A model generated the notes under the pieces. It did no database searches and was not told the DNA's origin. It saw only the letters and a program-made list of their open reading frames with translations. The position numbers and the translations under genes are program-made. This document shows, piece after piece, positions 10,441 through 23,400 of a DNA stretch of 64,000 bases (positions within the stretch are counted from its first letter, which is position 1; each line of letters opens with the position of its first letter). The stretch comes from Achatina immaculata (lineage: Eukaryota; Mollusca; Gastropoda; Stylommatophora; Achatinidae): NCBI GenBank assembly GCA_009760885.1, contig CM019717.1, forward strand, positions 45,772,866-45,836,865. The letters are read 5' to 3'.

Positions 10441-11940
10441 TCCGAAATCACAATAAATATTGGTTCTAAGGACTGCAAAAGCGCCTCAAACAGCCTCTGG
10501 CAGTCAAGTCCAGCTCCTGGCCTTCCCGTGGCAGAACTGTTTAAACTGAAAGGAGAAGGGGCGAGGGCGAATATCTGGCGCCTGAAAACCAGTTACTTAG
10601 GGTATATGAGTGGCACGTTTGGTAGCTCATCTGCCGCTGTTGGCGAGATTTTCAGCTGCCGTGCGTGGAGCGATGCTCCTCCCGGCCAATGAAGAAATTT
10701 GCAAATGAGGTTGCAGCGCAGCATCACTGCGGTAAAGGTGGTAGAAAGGATAATGCGAAGCAAACAGTCAAATCACGGCACCTCTGGTCTGGAGGTCGGC
10801 CACGTCCTGAGTGCAGTCATATCGGGTGAAATGCATGAACCGGCTTGTCCCAGAGGTTAAGTCACTGCTGGCTTGACTCTTCAAATGCCGCGCGTGGAGT
10901 GAAGCTCCTCCCGGTTAAGGAAGTAATGCGGAAATAAAGGTTGCTGTGCGGCGCCGATGGGAAAAGGTGGTGGAAAGTGAAGTTTAACTTGGTATGTCCA
11001 GTAGTATCGCTACGAGAGCTATACCACGGCGCCTCTGTTCTAGAGGCCGCCTACATCCGGAATACACCTACACTGGTGAAATATGCCTAAACCGGCACAC
11101 ACCAGGGGTGGAACTCGATGGCTAGACATGTCATGCCACCTCCGCTCTAGAGGTCGGTAACGCCTGATAAACACCCATACTGGTGAATTTTGCCTAAACC
11201 GGCTCATACCAGGGGTGAATCTTGAAGGCTATGAATGTCACAGTACCTCTGCCCTAGAGGTCGGTCCCGTCCCAAACACGCCCATAAGGCCTAAACCGGC
11301 TCAACCCAGGGGTAGAAGTCACTAGTGGCGAGGATTCGTCCTCCTGGACAAAAGCTCCATCCTGGTCACAACTAGGAAGGGTAGCGGCCACGACCGTAAA
11401 ATGCTGAAGTCGGAGACACTGGACCAGGGAAGTCTAGATAGGCAACCACCTCTCACCCGGCGGGGATGTCTGCGTATCCTAATCACGCTGAGGTTTTCCG
11501 GTGAGAAAGTCCAACCCTGGACTGGATGGGCAACCATCTCTCACCCGGCGGTGATACACGGGTATCTCAAAACACGTCGAGGTTTTCCGGTGAGAAAGTC
11601 CAACTCTGGCCTGGGTGGGCTAATGCCTCTCACCCAGCGGGGATGCACTGATATTCCAAACACGTCGAGGTCTTCCAGTGAGAAAGTCCAACCCTAGACC
11701 AAACTGGTGTAATGAAAACCACAGTGTCACGCAATCCCGCTTCCGAGACCCACCAAGAATACAGGCTAAAGCACTGTGATACTCTGAACCCCTTGTGGTC
11801 CTTTCGTGGAACTCATGTGGTCTATTTTGGACCACACAGGGGACCACGGGACCTAACGAAGACCACATGCGTGAATTCAGTAGGTTCACAGTGCGGTTTT
11901 TGGTGGTAGAAGTGAACGAAGAAGAAGAAGACACTGCAGT
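10440..11940. repeat. GC-rich modular repeat block of unknown type
   Basis: About 1.5 kb clearly richer in GC than its surroundings. Modules: A, about 110 bp, twice (near 10655 and 10885), each with CGTGGAG...CTCCTCCCGG; B, about 105 bp, four times (near 10775, 11025, 11135, 11240), each opening with an imperfect CCTCT...AGAGG hairpin and containing AAACCGGC and CAGGGGT; D, about 88 bp, three times (11445-11700), each with CTCTCACCCGGCGG near one end and CCGGTGAGAAAGTCCAAC near the other, able to pair. A final 240 bp has GTGGTC/GACCAC inverted motifs and ends in (GAA)n at 11915-11930. No long open frame and no known domain. It may be a non-autonomous retroelement or satellite; I do not recognise it. 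Confidence 0.75.
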
Positions 11941-12365
11941 GAAACAAACCTCGCTATAATGAGGATGGCAGACATTAGATTAACCGGAAGACCTTGCTAT
12001 AGCACAGATGGCAGGGAAAGTGTTAATGTCTTATTGGCAGTATAGAGGACTGATGATGTAAAGTAGATAAGAAGTCTGACCAATATAACCATGGAAATTA
12101 CACATATGTATAATATGTAAATAATGCAACTCACAGTTTCTTAAACTACTAACAGAAAGTATCAAAGACAACAAATCTCATGGACCCTTGCAGTCGAAAT
12201 GAAGTTTCACTTTCATTTTTTTTGTTAAAGGCAAAATAACCATTTTGCTTATCTCAAGGGAACACATTCAGTAACTGATTATTTGTGTACAAGTCAGATT
12301 TCACTATGTACACTTGGTAACATTTCTAACCATTTAAAACAAAACAAAAAATTCTGTTCACGAAC

Positions 12366-12547
12366 CGTATTTTCTGAATCTTGTGAAAAAGATGTGCTGT
12401 TTTATCCACTCTATATTCACAAATATAAACATCTTGTTCCTTGACTCCCTTGGGGCGACCTTTGACATACGTCACTGGATCCATCACTATACATTTAGAC
12501 ACTACAAACTCCATAGGAATAACCTCAAAGTTTGGAGTCCGGAAAAG
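12366..12547 (-). CDS. ASH1L: ASH1L exon, BAH end (last visible)
   Basis: 182 bp, phase 0 in, phase 2 out; acceptor GTCTTAG. It encodes [16 protein letters not shown], then [20 protein letters not shown] and KTAHLFHKI, very close to vertebrate ASH1L. The donor is GTTCGT at 12365. The family continues for about 150 residues more, which I could not find to the left. Confidence 0.94.
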
Positions 12548-15500
12548 CTAAGACAGAAAGAGCACACTGTATGTGAATAAATGTGCATGTAAATAACACA
12601 CTGTATGTGAATATGCGTATATAAATAACACAATGTATGTGAATATGGGTTTCTGTGTGGCAAAGTGGCTAGTGCATTGGTCTCTCATGGTGAAGGCTGG
12701 GGGGGTTTGAATCCAGCTGGAGGCGGCAGCGTGCTTTCTTTCTCCTCCCCCCCCCCCACCCAGCTATAAAAATGGGTACTCAACTTCTGGAGTTGGGGAA
12801 GGAAAGGCAGCCAGGTGTGATACTGACCATATCACCCTCTAGTGTGCTGACAGGTCAATGAAAATAAGGGCACTAACACCATATCCCTATGTGCCTCTAA
12901 GGCATGACTAGAAGAAGAGAAGATGTGTGTACATAAATAACACACTGTATGTGAATATATATGTGTATATAAATAACACTGTGAATATGTGTACACAGAT
13001 AATACTCTATGTGAAAAAATATATGTGTATAAATAATACAGTATATGAATATATACATGTGTATAAATAACACTTACTCAGCTTTAATACTTTTCAAACT
13101 CTGTGAACATACAGAAATTAACACACAAATATTTATAACACATATATGATGGCATTTAAACAAAAGACCAATTATTCATATTGAGAAAAAAAAAGGCTAG
13201 CAGAAATATATTTTCTGTATGACCTAACACATCATGGGGGGAATGGGCCTAGGAAACTGTTATTGTTAATTCTCACACAACAAAGAAGAAACAGACACAG
13301 CACATACCTCACTGTGATAAAACTTGCAAGTGGGTTTCATGAAAACTGTTATCTGTTTATGTCACACAACAAAGAAGAAACAGACACAGCACATATATCA
13401 TTGTGATAAAACTTGCAAGTGGGTTTATGAAAACTGTTATCTGTTTATGTCACACAACAAAGAAGAAACAGACACAGCACATATATCATTGTGATAAAAC
13501 TTGCAAGTGGGTTTATGAAAACTGTTATCTGTTTATGTCACACAACAAAGAAGAAACAGACACAGCACATATATCATTGTGATAAAACTTGCAAGTGGGG
13601 TTCATGAAAAATGTTATCTGTTTATGTCACGCAAGAAAGAAGAAACAGATGTAGAACATACCTCATTGTGATAAAACTTGCGCGTGGGTTCATGGAAAGT
13701 TTCCTGAGGTCTCAAATACGGAGTTCCGCTAGCAAACCTTTCTCCCCTGAGAATGAGAAATGCCAAGGAAAAAAAATGATAATACATCTGCTACAGATAA
13801 CAACAAATTCCTCAAGAGTTCCAACAAACTTTCAAATAGTAAAACACTGATTTATGATACATCACAAATATAAAAGATATAAATCCTACTCAAAATCTTA
13901 TCTGGGCACAGCAAAAAATATGACAAAATTCAAATATTCTTATTCAATATAAAAATTATAATTGTAAAATTTAAAATATTTCATTAAGTATTTCCCCCAG
14001 ATTGCCCAACACTGGTGATAAATTCATACTCCATTTAGATCAGATCTTATAAGAAACTTAAATGCTTACTTTTGTAATTACTACCTGTTCTTTCTGCAAA
14101 CTTTTACAACAGTGCAAGACTACGCAAAGGAAATAATTTAAAATTTATTCTAACATTTTTAATAATACTTGTAGTTATCGATTTTATACTCATACTTTCA
14201 AAGATGAGTCCCGTTTCTATAGATCTACTCCTCATATTTGGCCATCCGAAAATCAAATGTTCGTTTTAGACCAAATACTCAGCAAAATCTGACATATTTC
14301 TAATTTCTTCTAATTCAGTCAAGAATAAACAAGGCAGATTAAACATCACTGTCAGCCTCAGTGCTTGAGGAGGCATTTAAGGCAAAAATGAATGACAACT
14401 CTCCATTTTCACCCAACAATGCTTGGTTAAATGCATCCATGATGATGTTCTAAATGTCCTTCATCTCATCTTTCAGGCTTCTTCTTTTGAATCAACTGCT
14501 TTTTATTTTTTTTTTTCAAATCTGCTTGTACTTTCTCCATACTGAACTATCAATGACCACTGTCAAACAGGGGAGGGGGGGGGGATCATTCAGATGATGA
14601 TAAGTAGTGTCAAAAGAGAAAAAAAAAAATTAATGTTTTGTGGACCTTATAATTAAGGCCTATTAGATAATGTCATCTGATATGTTCCATTATTTTTTTT
14701 TTATAGAGAACAGGATTATTGCAGAGACTGACAACCAGAAGCAGAAATAAAAGCTCAAAGTTCAAAATTCAGACTCTGGCTGCATTGCATTCAGAACAAC
14801 CCCATATATGTTCCACCGCATGCTGCAGAATCCATACAAGAGTATGTTTGCTAATAGTTCCTGTTAAAACTCAAAATCAACTCAAAATCAAAATTAAAAA
14901 TAAATAAAATTAAAAAATCAAAATCAAAATAGAAACTCAAAAACAAAAATTATTTTAATGCCTTGAACAGAATTTAAAATATGTTGTCCTATTTCCGAAA
15001 TATGGGAAAAATTATTATGGCAACCATACTAAAGTACTCACTTTAAGTCCTTCCAAAGTTGCTCCAATCTATAAATGTCCATCTTGTCTGGGCTTGCAGA
15101 GGCCAACAGGCGGTGAGAAGTACGCACAGGAGTGCCAGAGGATGTTCGTTTAGTGTCTCTCATGACATACACACAGTCACCCACAGCATACTGTACATCA
15201 TCCTTGACTATGGTCAGGTAATGTGTACAGTTTGGGCGAACATCTCGGGGCTGCGGAACTAGCACGATCTCCTAAAAATCAGATGAGAAATACTTTCTTT
15301 TAACGTTACATTCTTCACGACTTCTCGCTACATGTGATCAATTTATCTGAAAGCATCGTCTGCTAATTTGAAGTCAATTACAGAAAGTGCATACTTCTTT
15401 CGACTAGATTTTGCTATTCATTTCACAATACTGTGTATTCCATTTCCCGATTCGATGGCATAGTCCAGCAACGCAGTCCATTTATACATTGTCTACTCCA

Positions 15501-17420
15501 TCTTGGTTTAAATTATGCTTTTAAAAAACATCATAAAGGTGGTCTGGATAGAATCATTGTTAAGCAACTACCTAGCAGACAAAGGATTGCTGGTTCAAGT
15601 CTAACCGGATGCCGATATTTTCCCTGCATATTCTGATTCATGCTTAGGAAAACAGAATATCTGCTTTTGCAAAAGAAGTCACACTACAAGAGACAATACA
15701 CAAGAATAAACTGTTTTCAAAGAAAGCCACATCAGAGCAGACAAGATGCAAGGCTGTGAGCATAGCTAGATCTTCTTTTGTGTTTGCCTTCAAAAGGGCA
15801 CTGACTGTTATAACATGGTTTTCAACTAGTGTATATCTGCACCTTCCAGACTGACATACTCATCCTTGTGACTTAGGTTTGTCTTCCCACTTGATCTCTA
15901 TTCGCTCTTCCAAATGTAGGTTGTTATCTGGCTTTTCCCCCACTTATCTGCTATCATACTGGAGACAGGATAGGGTGTTGGTCAGCTTTGGATTGCTAAC
16001 CACTTTCTCATAAAGTCTGAGTTCTAAATTTTCACTTCCTGTATATTTAAATAAAAGAGAACAGCTGTTTATGGAGGTCACATCCCAGTAGACAAGCGGG
16101 TAGTTGCAAGAAGAAAGCAGCTAAACTCATAAACCATGATAGAAGAAAAGGGGGGAACCACAAAAAATTAGACAATTTAATCAAGCCATTACCGACACCA
16201 TATCCTGTGATATACTGTCTGTTACATACCGGCTCATAATATCTTGGCTCACAGAGATCACACAGGTAATGGGCTTCCTTCCCACTAGCCCTGACACAGT
16301 CACAGTGCTGCCACCTCTGTAACAGAAAAGAATATGCACAAATTATTGTATGTGAACATAACCTAAAATAAAACACAGAGGAAGTTTAAAAAATTATCAA
16401 CATTTTAAAATCTAATTCTTAAAATATTACTTTGAAAATAACTGCTCCAAAGTTGAGGGCAGCAAAGTTTTGTCTTTTCATGACAGATGATATTCTCAAA
16501 AAACCCAAAATACTCCACTACAAACACTGATCGTATTAATCGTCTGTATCAAATCTAGCCTGAAATGAACAATAAAATGGCCCAATAATTAGACAAAAAA
16601 AAAGATATGAAGACGCCCCCTTATGCACATACAGACAAATCTTTTGAGTAGAACTTTCAAGATAAAAATATCTAAAATTGACCGTTTTGGATTTTACCAC
16701 CATGAAGTATAAAAACTAATGCAATACAAGATAAATATCATTCTGAATGCTCGTGGACAACTTTTCACAGCTGCACAAACTACAAACTGCAGTAGGGTAC
16801 AAAAACAAAACAACAAAAAAAAACACCATGGAGACATACCAAACACTTTTCACACTGCAACATTAACCCCTCATCTCTGGTCATACCACAGATACAGCGG
16901 ATAATATCCTCTTCTGCTTCATCAGTGTCTTCTGAAGAAACAATTATTCAAAGAGAATTAAAGAAACGAAATTACATTTACTGATCATCTCATTCATTAA
17001 TTCATTTGCATGTCCCTTGTGGAACTTTGCTTCCCTAACAGCACTCCTGTAGGCCTCTCAGTTGTGAGCAAGATGGCCTGCTGCTGATGATCCATTTGCA
17101 GCCATCTTCGCCTTGGTCTTCCTCTCTTTCTTTTTCCCATTGTGTACCCTTCCAAGATGGTTTTCTCTAGATTATCAAGACGTCCAAAATATTTAAGTTT
17201 TCTCTGTTTAATCCTTTTTACTAGCCAGCCTTCTTCAATATTAAGTTCGTGTAGTATGAATATATTTGTTCTTTTTTGTGTCCATGATATTTGAAGAACT
17301 CTTCCATAGCATTTACATCCAAAGGCATTTATGTGTTTCTCAGCTAACTATCATCTAACTATATAAAATTCTATGATGGTTTGTCCACTAACTGTCAGCT
17401 GCGCTGTAGCCTCCGATGTA

Positions 17421-17458
<38 letters not shown>

Positions 17459-20400
17459 TGCGTGTGTTTGTGTTTGTGAGAGAGAGAGAGAGAGAAAAAA
17501 GTTTGGAGAATTGTTTTGCTTTACTGACCAAGGATAAAACTTCACAGTGAGTGCAGTGAACAGTCTAAAAAAAAAAAAAAACATGTGTTGCAGGAATAGC
17601 AGTAGTAATTATCATCTATGTGGCATGACTTTTTGTAAAGTTGTTGATGATGCTACCAAAAGACAATAAAATTAGTAGCATAAATCATACTATCATTTCT
17701 TCTCCCAATATTTTTTTTGTGACAAACTACAGCATGTAATAATAACAATGACATGGTTTATGACACATTTAAAGACTTTAATACTTTTGTTAATCTTCCA
17801 AACAACTTATTTAATTTTCTTTTTTAGCTGACAACAGATACTTTAAAAATAATTATGTAAATGTTATTTATATCTAGGAAGAACCAAGCCCAGAAAATTT
17901 CAGAAATAAAAATGGAGATCTTTGAAAAGAGACTTCAAAATGGCAATTCTAAACCAGAACATGAAAAACTTACTAGAAAACTACTGAACTGAAATCAGTG
18001 GATATCCTCTCATAGTTTTAATACAAGATCTCCTGTATCTTCTCAACTATATACATAATGGTTCATGATGGTTAATATAAAACATACTGAAATAAATTCT
18101 AAAAACAATGTAACTGGTTATAGTAGCATTTTTCCTATGAAATGGTCAATGCACTAATCTTTGTGAATTCATATCTGATGCATTAAGTCTACAAAGTGTG
18201 AAATAAACAGGATATTTAAAAAAAAAAAAACTCTTGACAGGCACCCTGCCACTAATTTGAAGCTGATTTCAATACAAATATCCATCCAACTTTTTAATGC
18301 ACATAATTTGTACATCAAATTCTACAGACCTCAGCTGGATATACGCTATATAAATCTCTTAGCAATCATAACCCGGAGACACTTACAACACCTGCACAAA
18401 GTACCTTCACTAGAACTCAGCTTCTGACTTCCCAGCTGTGAATCCATGAATGCCTTGGTTGTGTCTGAACCCAGCAGCTCATCTATCTGGCTAGCCACAT
18501 CTGCTTTCAGACTGTTGAATGCTTGCCTCAATTCCTGTATGATCTGACCCATCTCTGACTTGATCCCACAGTACAACTGTATAACAAAATCAGAGAACTT
18601 TGCCACATTTTATAAAGCAAGTCATAACAGCAGCTGTAGCAGAGCCATGAACAAGAAACTTCAAAATAAACTTAACTTAGAATGTTCCTGTACCATTTTA
18701 ACACAAAAGAGTCATTGAAATTTGCTTCATGACCTGAAATATAAAGACTAGATCAGCATCTGATCTCAGAAAGCTGAGGTCATACTATCCTTAAGGCTAA
18801 TCAGAAGTACCTCTGTATAACACAGATTCAACACTTCATTAAGCTACTGTTTAAAGAAAAATGTCTTCTTGTTATTTGTTGTTGCTCATTCTCTTTTCAT
18901 TTTCCTCTTGTAGGATTTCATTGTAATGATGAATCTGATGCTCTTGGAAAATGACAATGTGGTTAAAAAACTGAGAATAAAAATATCATTAGTTAGAAAG
19001 GGAGTTTCTTACAGTGCTTTCTAGAAATCTGAGAAGCAGGCTTCTTAACAAGCTTCACCAGAATAAAAAATCATACTGCCCAAGCGTCTGGATCACAAAT
19101 CTGCTATCAGAAACACCATATATTAGGACCAGAACTATACCAGCATTGGTTCTCAGGCTTTGATGACTGTATCTCCACAGTACATTCATCTAATCACTAC
19201 TCTTCCCCAGAACTGATTACAGCATCACCATGACACAGTTAATTAAAACTTCAAAAAAAGGACTGATGCTGAACTAACAGGCAATAGAAGCATTAGAAGC
19301 TTAAGAACTCAATTCAAAATAGATCATCAATTCAGTCACCAAAATAAATCAACAGATTTTTTAAAAAAACAGAAATCACAGACAACAAGCCATATAGAAC
19401 GACCACGCTATATATAAACACTTATTTTAATTCCAAAAACTACTTCTTAAAAATGTGAAACAGACTCCTAACTATTCTTTAAAGTAAGTGAAACACACTC
19501 CAAAACTGCCCTTTAAAAAATGTGAAACACTCTTGACTAACCTCCACATTGCTAAACAGCAGCATGATATCAGAGTTGAATAAGCTGAGATGGTCATAAG
19601 ATCCTGCCTTCACTCTCTGTTTTATTACTGATAAGTCTATAGGATCCTTCACCACCTCATAATAGTCAGGTTGAGTCTTATGAGATGGCAGTGACATGAG
19701 AGGACCCACCAAGTTCCAGCCATCTTCATCTGCGAAGGTACAGAAGTAACTGACAGAATTATAAAGAGCAAGCTCTCAAAGCCTCTCTAAAATTACATTT
19801 CCTCTATCTGTATTCATATTACCAAAAGAGACTTTCGGGTTACTGTTAATGGTGCAATGGGACCAAAAAGAAAAACCATGTAAGCTTCAAGAGTCTATTA
19901 ATCCCTGGCAGTTATTTCCCATCGCAACATATGCCTGTGAAACCTGGACGTTTAACACTTCCCAGGCTAAAGACGGGAAAATCCGTTTTCTGATATCCAT
20001 CCGTTGTTGGCCGAAAGGTGGATGTGCCATTTTCGATGGTTGTCTTATTTAAACTGTTTTTAGCTTATTTAAGGTAATTTTTGGTTGTCTGTATTTTTAC
20101 TGCAAAGTTAATATAATAAAATATTGTTTTCAATCTTTGTAACTTTAAAAAAAATAGAAATCTTGGGGTTTTAGCTGTCGGGAACACGTGTTTACGAGAT
20201 CTCACCAAGTCAACATTTTGTGGAAATGGCAGAGCATGCTTCTCTCGATGACACTGCGATTTACAATGAATTATGCTCTGATTTTTTTGTCAGACTACCC
20301 CAGTGATGACTAAAAATCACTGTTTAATGATTCTAGTAATGAAATTGATGTGTTTCAAAGTGATTTTTGTTACGGTGATTGGATTAAAAATACAATAACT

Positions 20401-23400
20401 AGGCACAGCATTGCTGTGTCAGAAGTGAAAATTCAAGTGACAGTGTGATTGTGATTCAATGTCAGGATATGATGCTACAACAGTAAGTATTAGTATTTCA
20501 CATTTTTCATGTGATATAGCTAGCAGTGATATAGGTGTGTGGAGTAACACTGATTCTACACCAGTTCTTGAAAAATTTTCTAGGAAATCCTGATGTTTCA
20601 ATGAATGTAAACAAACCAGACAGCATAGAGGAAATTTTCAGTATAATATTTGGCAATGATTTTTTTTTAAATGTTAACTCATCATGAAAATTTATACCGT
20701 GCACAGACCCAACACATGAACAAATGTTTTTGTCTGAAAATATAACAAATTCAGACATGAACAAATTTTTTAGATTGATCATTTTGATGGGCCAGACTAG
20801 GAAGCCACACTGGAAAGAGCACTGGACATCAGAAACATATACCAATATTTTAAAAAACAATGAGCACAGCTAAATTTGAGCATCTTCTGACACTTCTTCA
20901 TTTCTCTGACAACTCTCAGACACTTCCAGAAACAGGTAGAATTAGCAAAATAAAACCTCTGCTGGATTATTTTTTGCCTAAATTTGAAGAGTTGTAAACT
21001 GATGAAGGAAAGACAAAAGACTTATCCGCATGATATCAACAATGCACAACAATGATTATCTGGAATAGTAAAGGATCGTGTCCTGGTGAAGCCTGAGGAT
21101 GAAGGCACTAAAAAAGCACCATCTAGGAAGTGCAGAGTGTGCTTGGTCAATGAGAAAAAGAGTGAAACAAAATTTATTTGTAAAAGTTGTCAAGTCCCAC
21201 TGCATCCAGATAATTATTTCACAAGATATCACACACTCAAGAAGTATTAGAGGGTCTTGGGAGTCTGTCTACCAACCTGGATTAATTTATCTCAATGATG
21301 AGTAGAGATATGCATGTTTTTTTAAGTCCACTCAAAAAATTTCATTTTTCAGAAAAAATGGCTGGGAACTGGGGGTTTTTCAGGGTAAATAACTGTGGTC
21401 CACAAAGTAACAAAACAGCTGAGAAACACATAAATGCCTTTGAACATAAATGCTACGGAAGAGTTCTTCAAATATCATGGGCACAAAAAAAGAACAAATA
21501 TATCCATACTACAAGAACATAATATTGAAGAAGGCTGGCTAGTAAAGAGGAAAACAGAGAAAACTTAAATATTCTGGACACATTAAACGTCATGATAATT
21601 TAGAGAAGACAGTCTTGGAAGGATACATAATGGGAAAATGAAAGAGAGGAAGACCAAGGTGAAGATGGCTGCAAGACATCGTTGATAATCTGCAAATGGA
21701 TGCATCAGCAGCAGGTCATCTTGCTCACAACAGAGAGGCCTACAGGATTGCTGTTAGGGAGGCAAAGTTCCGCAAGGGACATACAAATGATTGACTAGCT
21801 GAGCTATAAACCAGAATGAGAGATGCTGGCACCCACTTTAGCATGTTAGAAGCTGAAACATTCTGGGATACCTCTAACATGGTCTTATAAGGTGCAGGTA
21901 CCTCTGTAGCTGATGATCTGGGAATACCATGCCAGATAGCTGTACTGAGCAGCACCATCAGTTAAAGATGGAGGGTTGACTGGAGCAGTGGTCCAGACAG
22001 TGATACAATTTCTGAATGTGAAGCATGTGCCAGCTGTGGAAATTCATTACCAGTTGGTTGAAGTTTATAAAGGTGGTGTAATGAGTTTGACAATGCACCG
22101 TGTGTCAAAATGGTGTGTAGAATTTTGAATCAGGTGAATGACAATCAGTGATGTAGTGTGGAGTGCCATACCCATGACAGCAGGTATAGAGTGAACAAAG
22201 CACATGTTAAATGTGTAAAATTAGAGAACAGACTGTAAATCAACCCATGCTTGATCTGAGTCTGTCACATGGAACATGGCCCAGAATGATTGTGCAGTTG
22301 GGATTTCATAAGGTGTAACAAAAACAAAAAAAAAACAACAAACACACATGGATGCACACACACACATATTACCTTTCAGGGACAGAAGCTGTGCAAGAAT
22401 CTTCTCAAAGATTTGTGAAAGCTGATGACGTTTTGCCATTTCTGGATTGTCCTTTGCATAGGAGGCCAGTCTGTAATTTGTTTTGTAATAAGATTAAAAT
22501 TTCTGTTTTTAGTGCAGATAATCATGAATTTGCACTGCATTAATGACAAAATAATTAATACAATTTCATACATTATCAAAGAAAATCTGACAACTTTTAC
22601 TTTAAAATGCACAAAAGTAAAGTTATGTTCTGATGTCCATTTTCATATAAATTCTTTCACATAAATATAAACTATATACTTGAGGGAAAACAACCTTGAA
22701 ATTACAGTAAATTATGAATATGCTTTGATACTGCTTAGATGTGGCAAAACTAAATCATTAATAATAACTGATGCATTAGCTTATCTGAATATGGGTTAAA
22801 ATGCATCACATTCTTGAAAGCATAGCATAATGTTACCAAGTTAATGCTGCCAATGGATATCCCCAGAAAAAGATTAGCTCCACAGTTAAATACATGAGCC
22901 ACCATAAATGGAAGTTTTACAAGCTGACCAATGAAGATGAAGACAACTGGTCTAGTCTGTGATAACTTGCAGACAAGAAAATGAACCACATAAGATAAGT
23001 AAGCTCACCTGGTTTTAGTTGTTCGTTCATTTGTAACTGCCTGAATGAGATCTGAAATTTAATTTTATAATTGAAAGTATCCATCAATAACAAAATAAGT
23101 GTTTCTACTTAAGATCAATGTTTTAACGTAAAGTGTGCATGACTTGAGCCTCGAAAAATTGTGGACAAAGCACTTAGATGTGACTAAAAAAAAAAAAAAA
23201 ATTAAAAGAGAATGGCTGTACACTGAATCCTTAACTCCAAAAGAGTGAGCAACCCCTAGCCATTACAGAACATTGCAGTATAAACTTGGCCATGAAGAAC
23301 CTAACTTGCCAATATTATAATCCATTCATAAATTTATAAATCACATTGAGCATCAACTGCTCATGTGTCTTAATATATATTTGTGAAACATCTGATTACA

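Noticed and set aside
11401..11697. 98-codon plus-strand frame in the GC-rich block
   Set aside because: It covers the D-module tandem units; repeated peptide segments reflect the repeat and there is no known domain.
12648..12725. A tRNA gene (A-box and B-box like sequences)
   Set aside because: No closed cloverleaf with a clear anticodon arm was seen, and the sequence continues into a body shared by other copies, so it is a SINE head.
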